A program made the translations under genes and the position numbers. From Gelidibacter sp039916245 (GTDB lineage: Bacteria; Bacteroidota; Bacteroidia; Flavobacteriales; Flavobacteriaceae), in contig NZ_JBDSLS010000263.1 of NCBI RefSeq assembly GCF_039916245.1, positions 1 to 8,521 on the forward strand: 8,521 bases of DNA. Direction: 5' to 3'. Positions 6,178 through 8,521 of the stretch are shown piece after piece. The stretch's first letter is position 1; each line of letters opens with the position of its first letter. Below the pieces are notes generated by a model. The model did no database searches and was not told the DNA's origin. It was given only the letters and a program-made list of their open reading frames with translations.

Positions 6178-6584
6178 TCCTGCAGTTTGTCTAAAAGATA
6201 TTTCGGGCACCTTGTAGGCCTATTCTTACTGACATCCATAAATACTAAAACAGTATTTCCTAAAGTTAAAATTTCCCCCGCTTCATTTGTAATTTCATAA
6301 TCAAATTCGATGGTCGCAGAAGGCATTTTCACCAACTGGGTTTTCACCTTAACAACATCATCATAACGCGCTGATTTTTTGAACTTTACATTCAAACTAA
6401 CCACCGGAAGCAAAACCCCTTGTTCCTCCATACTTTTATAAGATATTCCAAATTTCCGCAACCATTCCACTCTGCCAACTTCAAAATATTGGGCATAATT
6501 TCCGTAATACACAATCCCCATTTGGTCGGTTTCAGCATATCTCACTCTAAGTTCAATTTCGTCCGTAATTATTGGTTTTGACAT
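6144..6584 (-). CDS. YbgC-like acyl-CoA thioesterase (4HBT hotdog fold)
   Basis: A 146-residue single-hotdog thioesterase that would hydrolyse acyl-CoA thioesters in the cytoplasm. The 4HBT active-site segment is RYAETDQMGIVYYGNYAQYF (residues 15-34) with catalytic Asp D20, followed by EVGRVEWLRKFGISY. The core is intact up to about residue 137. The ATG at 6584 is chosen because MSKPIITDEIELRVRY fits the family; the frame also reaches a TTG at 6614, which would add ten Lys/Asn/Gln-rich residues. The C-terminal tail (about SFKNFNSTP) is encoded antisense to the end of yigZ, a 34-bp convergent overlap, and looks like an addition beyond the conserved fold. E. coli YbgC belongs to the tol-pal operon; that context is absent here, so the physiological substrate is open. 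Confidence 0.92.
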   Translation of the reverse strand: MSKPIITDEIELRVRYAETDQMGIVYYGNYAQYFEVGRVEWLRKFGISYKSMEEQGVLLPVVSLNVKFKKSARYDDVVKVKTQLVKMPSATIEFDYEITNEAGEILTLGNTVLVFMDVSKNRPTRCPKYLLDKLQDYSFKNFNSTP

Positions 6585-6636
6585 CTTTGTTTGGTTTATT
6601 TTTTGTATTTTCAACGCGTTTTAAACATGGGAATTT

Positions 6637-6679
6637 AATTCTGAATATTCAATAGCATTAGATTTTTTTTTTCAGAATT
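6637..6679. repeat. 9-bp inverted repeat in the dnaA / thioesterase divergent spacer
   Basis: AATTCTGAA (6637-6645) and its exact reverse complement TTCAGAATT (6671-6679) flank a 25-base stretch ending in a run of Ts. It lies about 55 bases before the thioesterase start and about 100 bases before dnaA, in a 192-bp AT-rich spacer. It could be a protein-binding site; nothing identifies a regulator. Confidence 0.35.
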
Positions 6680-6709
6680 TTGTTCACATATTTGTCCTTG
6701 AAAGTATTC

Positions 6710-6739
6710 AAGAGAAAACACAAATTTCTCTTTTTTTTT
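6710..6739 (+). promoter_or_regulatory. terminator-like hairpin plus T-tract in the dnaA leader
   Basis: AAGAGAAA (6710-6717) pairs perfectly with TTTCTCTT (6725-6732) around a 7-base loop and is followed directly by seven more Ts (6733-6739). This has the layout of an intrinsic terminator, though the stem has only two G-C pairs. It lies 37 bases before the dnaA ATG. It could attenuate dnaA transcription, end distant read-through, or be chance symmetry in A/T-rich DNA. Confidence 0.4.
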
Positions 6740-6740
6740 G

Positions 6741-6748
6741 CAAATCTA
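6741..6748 (-). promoter_or_regulatory. candidate -7 box (TAnnTTTG) facing the thioesterase gene
   Basis: On the minus strand this reads TAGATTTG, an exact match to TAnnTTTG. It would give the thioesterase mRNA a leader of about 150 bases. No TTG lies at the proper -33 distance, so support is weak. No exact TAnnTTTG box for dnaA was found on the + strand; the closest is CATATTTG at 6687-6694. Confidence 0.2.
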
Positions 6749-6776
6749 ACTAACAACAAAAAAATTAATTTTTAAA

Positions 6777-8204
6777 ATGGAATTAACTGCGCAATCGGTT
6801 TGGAATAATTGTCTGTCATTCATAAAAGACAACATCCAACCCCAAGCATACAAAACTTGGTTTGAACCTATTACAGCAGTAAAACTTACTGACAACGCAT
6901 TAAGCATCCAAGTCCCAAGTAAATTCTTTTACGAATGGCTTGAGGAGCATTATGTAAAAATACTAAAAGTAGCCTTAAATAAAGAACTTGGAGAGCGCGC
7001 GAAATTGGTCTATGTCATTAAGATGGAAAACACTTATGGTAACAAACAACCTTTTACTGAAAAAATTCCTAGTTCAAATAGAAGTCCTGTAAAATCGCAA
7101 GATGTTGATATTCCATTAAAGAATAAAAATCCGGAATTAAAAAACCCATTTATCATTCCTGGAATCAGAAATGTAAAAATTGAATCACAACTCAATCCAA
7201 ATTACAATTTTGAAAATTTCCTTGAAGGCGACTCTAATCGTTTGGCTAGAAATGCGGGATTGGCAGTGGCCAACAAACCTGGCGGCACATCCTTTAATCC
7301 GTTATTGATTTTTGGTGGGGTCGGGCTTGGTAAAACCCATTTGGCACATGCCATAGGTATCGACATTAAGGATAAATACCCTGAAAAAACGGTTCTTTAC
7401 ATTTCTGCTGAAAAATTCACGCAACAGTACATTGATTCGGTAAAGAAGAATAACAGAAATGACTTCATTCATTTTTACCAAATTATTGATGTGTTGATTA
7501 TTGATGACGTTCAATTTTTATCTGGTAAAACAGGAACACAAGATGTGTTTTTCCATATTTTTAATCATCTACATCAAAACGGAAAACAGGTCATTTTAAC
7601 AAGTGACAAAGCACCTGTAGACATGCAGGACATTGAACAACGTTTATTATCCCGATTTAAATGGGGTCTTTCTGCAGAGCTGCAAAGTCCAGATTTTGAA
7701 ACACGGGTCTCAATTTTAAAGAACAAATTATATCGTGATGGTGTTGAAATGCCAGATGATATTATTGAGTATGTTGCTAAATACATCAAAACGAACGTTA
7801 GAGAACTTGAAGGCGCGATTATTTCCTTAATCGCTCAATCCTCTTTCAACAAAAAAGAAATCACCATTAGCCTTGCTAAAGAAATTGTTGAAAAGTTTGT
7901 CAAAAATACTAAACGTGAAGTTTCGATCGACTATATCCAAAAGGTAGTTTCCGACTACTTCCAAATGGATGTGGATACCTTACAATCAAAAACAAGAAAA
8001 AGGCATATTGTACAAGCAAGACAATTAGCGATGTTTTTCGCCAAAAAGTACACTAAAGCATCCTTAGCGAGCATCGGCTCTCAAATTGGGAAACGCGATC
8101 ACGCCACCGTTCTTCATGCTTGTAAAACAGTTGACAACCTCTCCTCTACTGACAAACAGTTCAGAAAGTATGTTGAGGATATCTCCAAAAAATTAGCCCT
8201 TTAA
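6777..8204 (+). CDS. dnaA: chromosomal replication initiator protein DnaA
   Basis: DnaA is the AAA+ ATPase that binds DnaA boxes at oriC, opens the duplex and loads the helicase. All four domains are present in 475 residues. Domain I (1-about 85) has the VWNNCLSFIKDNI start and YKTWFEPI; domain II is a polar linker (about 86-140). Domain III follows with Walker A GGVGLGKTH (180-188), Walker B VLIIDDVQF (239-247), the arginine finger in LLSRF (R293) and sensor II in NVRELEGA (R342). Domain IV ends with the DNA-binding signature KRDHATVLHACKTV (439-452). The ATG at 6777 begins the usual domain I sequence; upstream is an A-rich stretch without a Shine-Dalgarno sequence, normal for this phylum. 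A hairpin with a T-tract lies in the leader, and a long hairpin follows the stop. Length and residues are ordinary, with no sign of damage. Confidence 0.99.
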   Translation: MELTAQSVWNNCLSFIKDNIQPQAYKTWFEPITAVKLTDNALSIQVPSKFFYEWLEEHYVKILKVALNKELGERAKLVYVIKMENTYGNKQPFTEKIPSSNRSPVKSQDVDIPLKNKNPELKNPFIIPGIRNVKIESQLNPNYNFENFLEGDSNRLARNAGLAVANKPGGTSFNPLLIFGGVGLGKTHLAHAIGIDIKDKYPEKTVLYISAEKFTQQYIDSVKKNNRNDFIHFYQIIDVLIIDDVQFLSGKTGTQDVFFHIFNHLHQNGKQVILTSDKAPVDMQDIEQRLLSRFKWGLSAELQSPDFETRVSILKNKLYRDGVEMPDDIIEYVAKYIKTNVRELEGAIISLIAQSSFNKKEITISLAKEIVEKFVKNTKREVSIDYIQKVVSDYFQMDVDTLQSKTRKRHIVQARQLAMFFAKKYTKASLASIGSQIGKRDHATVLHACKTVDNLSSTDKQFRKYVEDISKKLAL

Positions 8205-8211
8205 TTATACC

Positions 8212-8263
8212 ATTGATAATCTATCACTTCTGAAGTTAGCTTCAAAAGTGATAGATTATTAAT
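8212..8263. terminator. long 24-bp hairpin after dnaA
   Basis: Arms 8212-8235 and 8240-8263 pair over 24 positions with one C/A mismatch and one G-U wobble around a TTAG loop, beginning 8 bases after the dnaA stop. The inner arm ends GAAG/CTTC. There is no clear T-run after it, so it is a probable transcription end or mRNA-stabilising structure rather than a classic intrinsic terminator; the two-strand symmetry also fits a palindromic repeat. Confidence 0.65.
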
Positions 8264-8346
8264 AGCTTTCAAATGTCCAACCAATTTAATGGATTTTGAA
8301 CATCAAACTTTGACACCGAAGAACCTCGCTTCGATCTTCATGCTTC

Positions 8347-8372
8347 TAGCTTCAAGCTAATGCAGCTATTAG
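8347..8372. repeat. overlapping small dyads before the phosphatase gene
   Basis: TAGCTT-C-AAGCTA (8347-8359) is a perfect 6-bp dyad with a single central base, and CTAAT / ATTAG (8357-8361, 8368-8372) overlaps its right side, so the two could form alternative hairpins. They lie 28 bases before the phosphatase start. No convincing TAnnTTTG box was found between the dnaA hairpin and this gene. Confidence 0.3.
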
Positions 8373-8399
8373 TCAACAACACAAAAATAAAAATACATC

Positions 8400-8521
8400 A
8401 TGACAAGAATATTAATGGTTTGTTTGGGGAATATCTGCCGATCCCCATTGGCACACGGCATTCTTGAATCTAAATTGCCTGCTGATAAATTTGAAGTCGA
8501 CTCTGCTGGTACAGGAAACTA
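8400..8521 (+). CDS. low-molecular-weight protein tyrosine phosphatase, 3' end cut by window edge
   Basis: The first 40 codons of a cytoplasmic LMW-PTP, which removes phosphate from phosphotyrosine or small phosphoesters. The start MTRILMVCLGNICRSPLAHG carries the CX5R active-site P-loop (C8 to R14, followed by Ser) right after the first strand, as in the whole family, and FEVDSAGTGN is the next conserved strand and loop. The catalytic Asp near the C-terminus is beyond the window. The ATG at 8400 is chosen because it places the P-loop at the standard distance from the N-terminus. It is in the same direction as dnaA but separated by 195 bp with a long hairpin, so it is probably transcribed separately. 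Confidence 0.93.
   Translation, partial: MTRILMVCLGNICRSPLAHGILESKLPADKFEVDSAGTGN

Noticed and set aside
6585..6776. oriC with DnaA boxes beside dnaA
   Set aside because: No TTATCCACA-type box is present; the nearest, TTGTTCACA at 6680-6688, has a mismatch and stands alone. A/T tracts alone do not support an origin.

Overview
The window looks like chromosomal DNA of a marine-type member of the Flavobacteriaceae (Bacteroidota). It is AT-rich, starts lack clear Shine-Dalgarno sequences, promoter-like TAnnTTTG boxes occur, and the proteins (GH20 hexosaminidase with C-terminal carbohydrate-binding-like domains, RibD, PrmC, DnaA) read like flavobacterial versions. The lineage is inferred from this style, not from a search.

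Left part (1-2414, + strand): the 3' two-thirds of a glycoside hydrolase family 20 beta-N-acetylhexosaminidase, a strong 15-bp hairpin just after its stop, a 170-bp spacer full of small dyads, and a CutC-family protein. This is the tail of a glycan-degradation neighbourhood.

Middle part (2445-5497): two divergent two-gene units fired from a 35-bp gap. Leftward are a GNAT acetyltransferase (GTG start) and, coupled by a TAATG stop/start overlap, prmC, the methyltransferase that modifies the GGQ loop of peptide release factors. prmC is interrupted at codon 56 by an in-frame UAG, while the reading frame on both sides is intact. Rightward are ribD (riboflavin synthesis) and a HAD-family phosphatase overlapping it by 8 bases. 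The HAD is a candidate for the phosphatase step that follows RibD. A palindrome sits between the units and ends on the A of the ribD start codon.

Right part (5557-8521): an IMPACT/YigZ-family protein converging with, and overlapping by 34 bp, a YbgC-like acyl-CoA thioesterase. Then come a 192-bp AT-rich divergent spacer with a terminator-like hairpin in the dnaA leader, complete dnaA, a very long 24-bp hairpin after it, and the first 40 codons of a low-molecular-weight protein tyrosine phosphatase cut by the window edge.

Most of this is core housekeeping sequence; I see no phage, insertion sequence, CRISPR array, tRNA or rRNA. The two observations most worth following are the amber codon inside prmC, whose product acts on the release factor that reads amber codons, and the HAD phosphatase translationally coupled to ribD.
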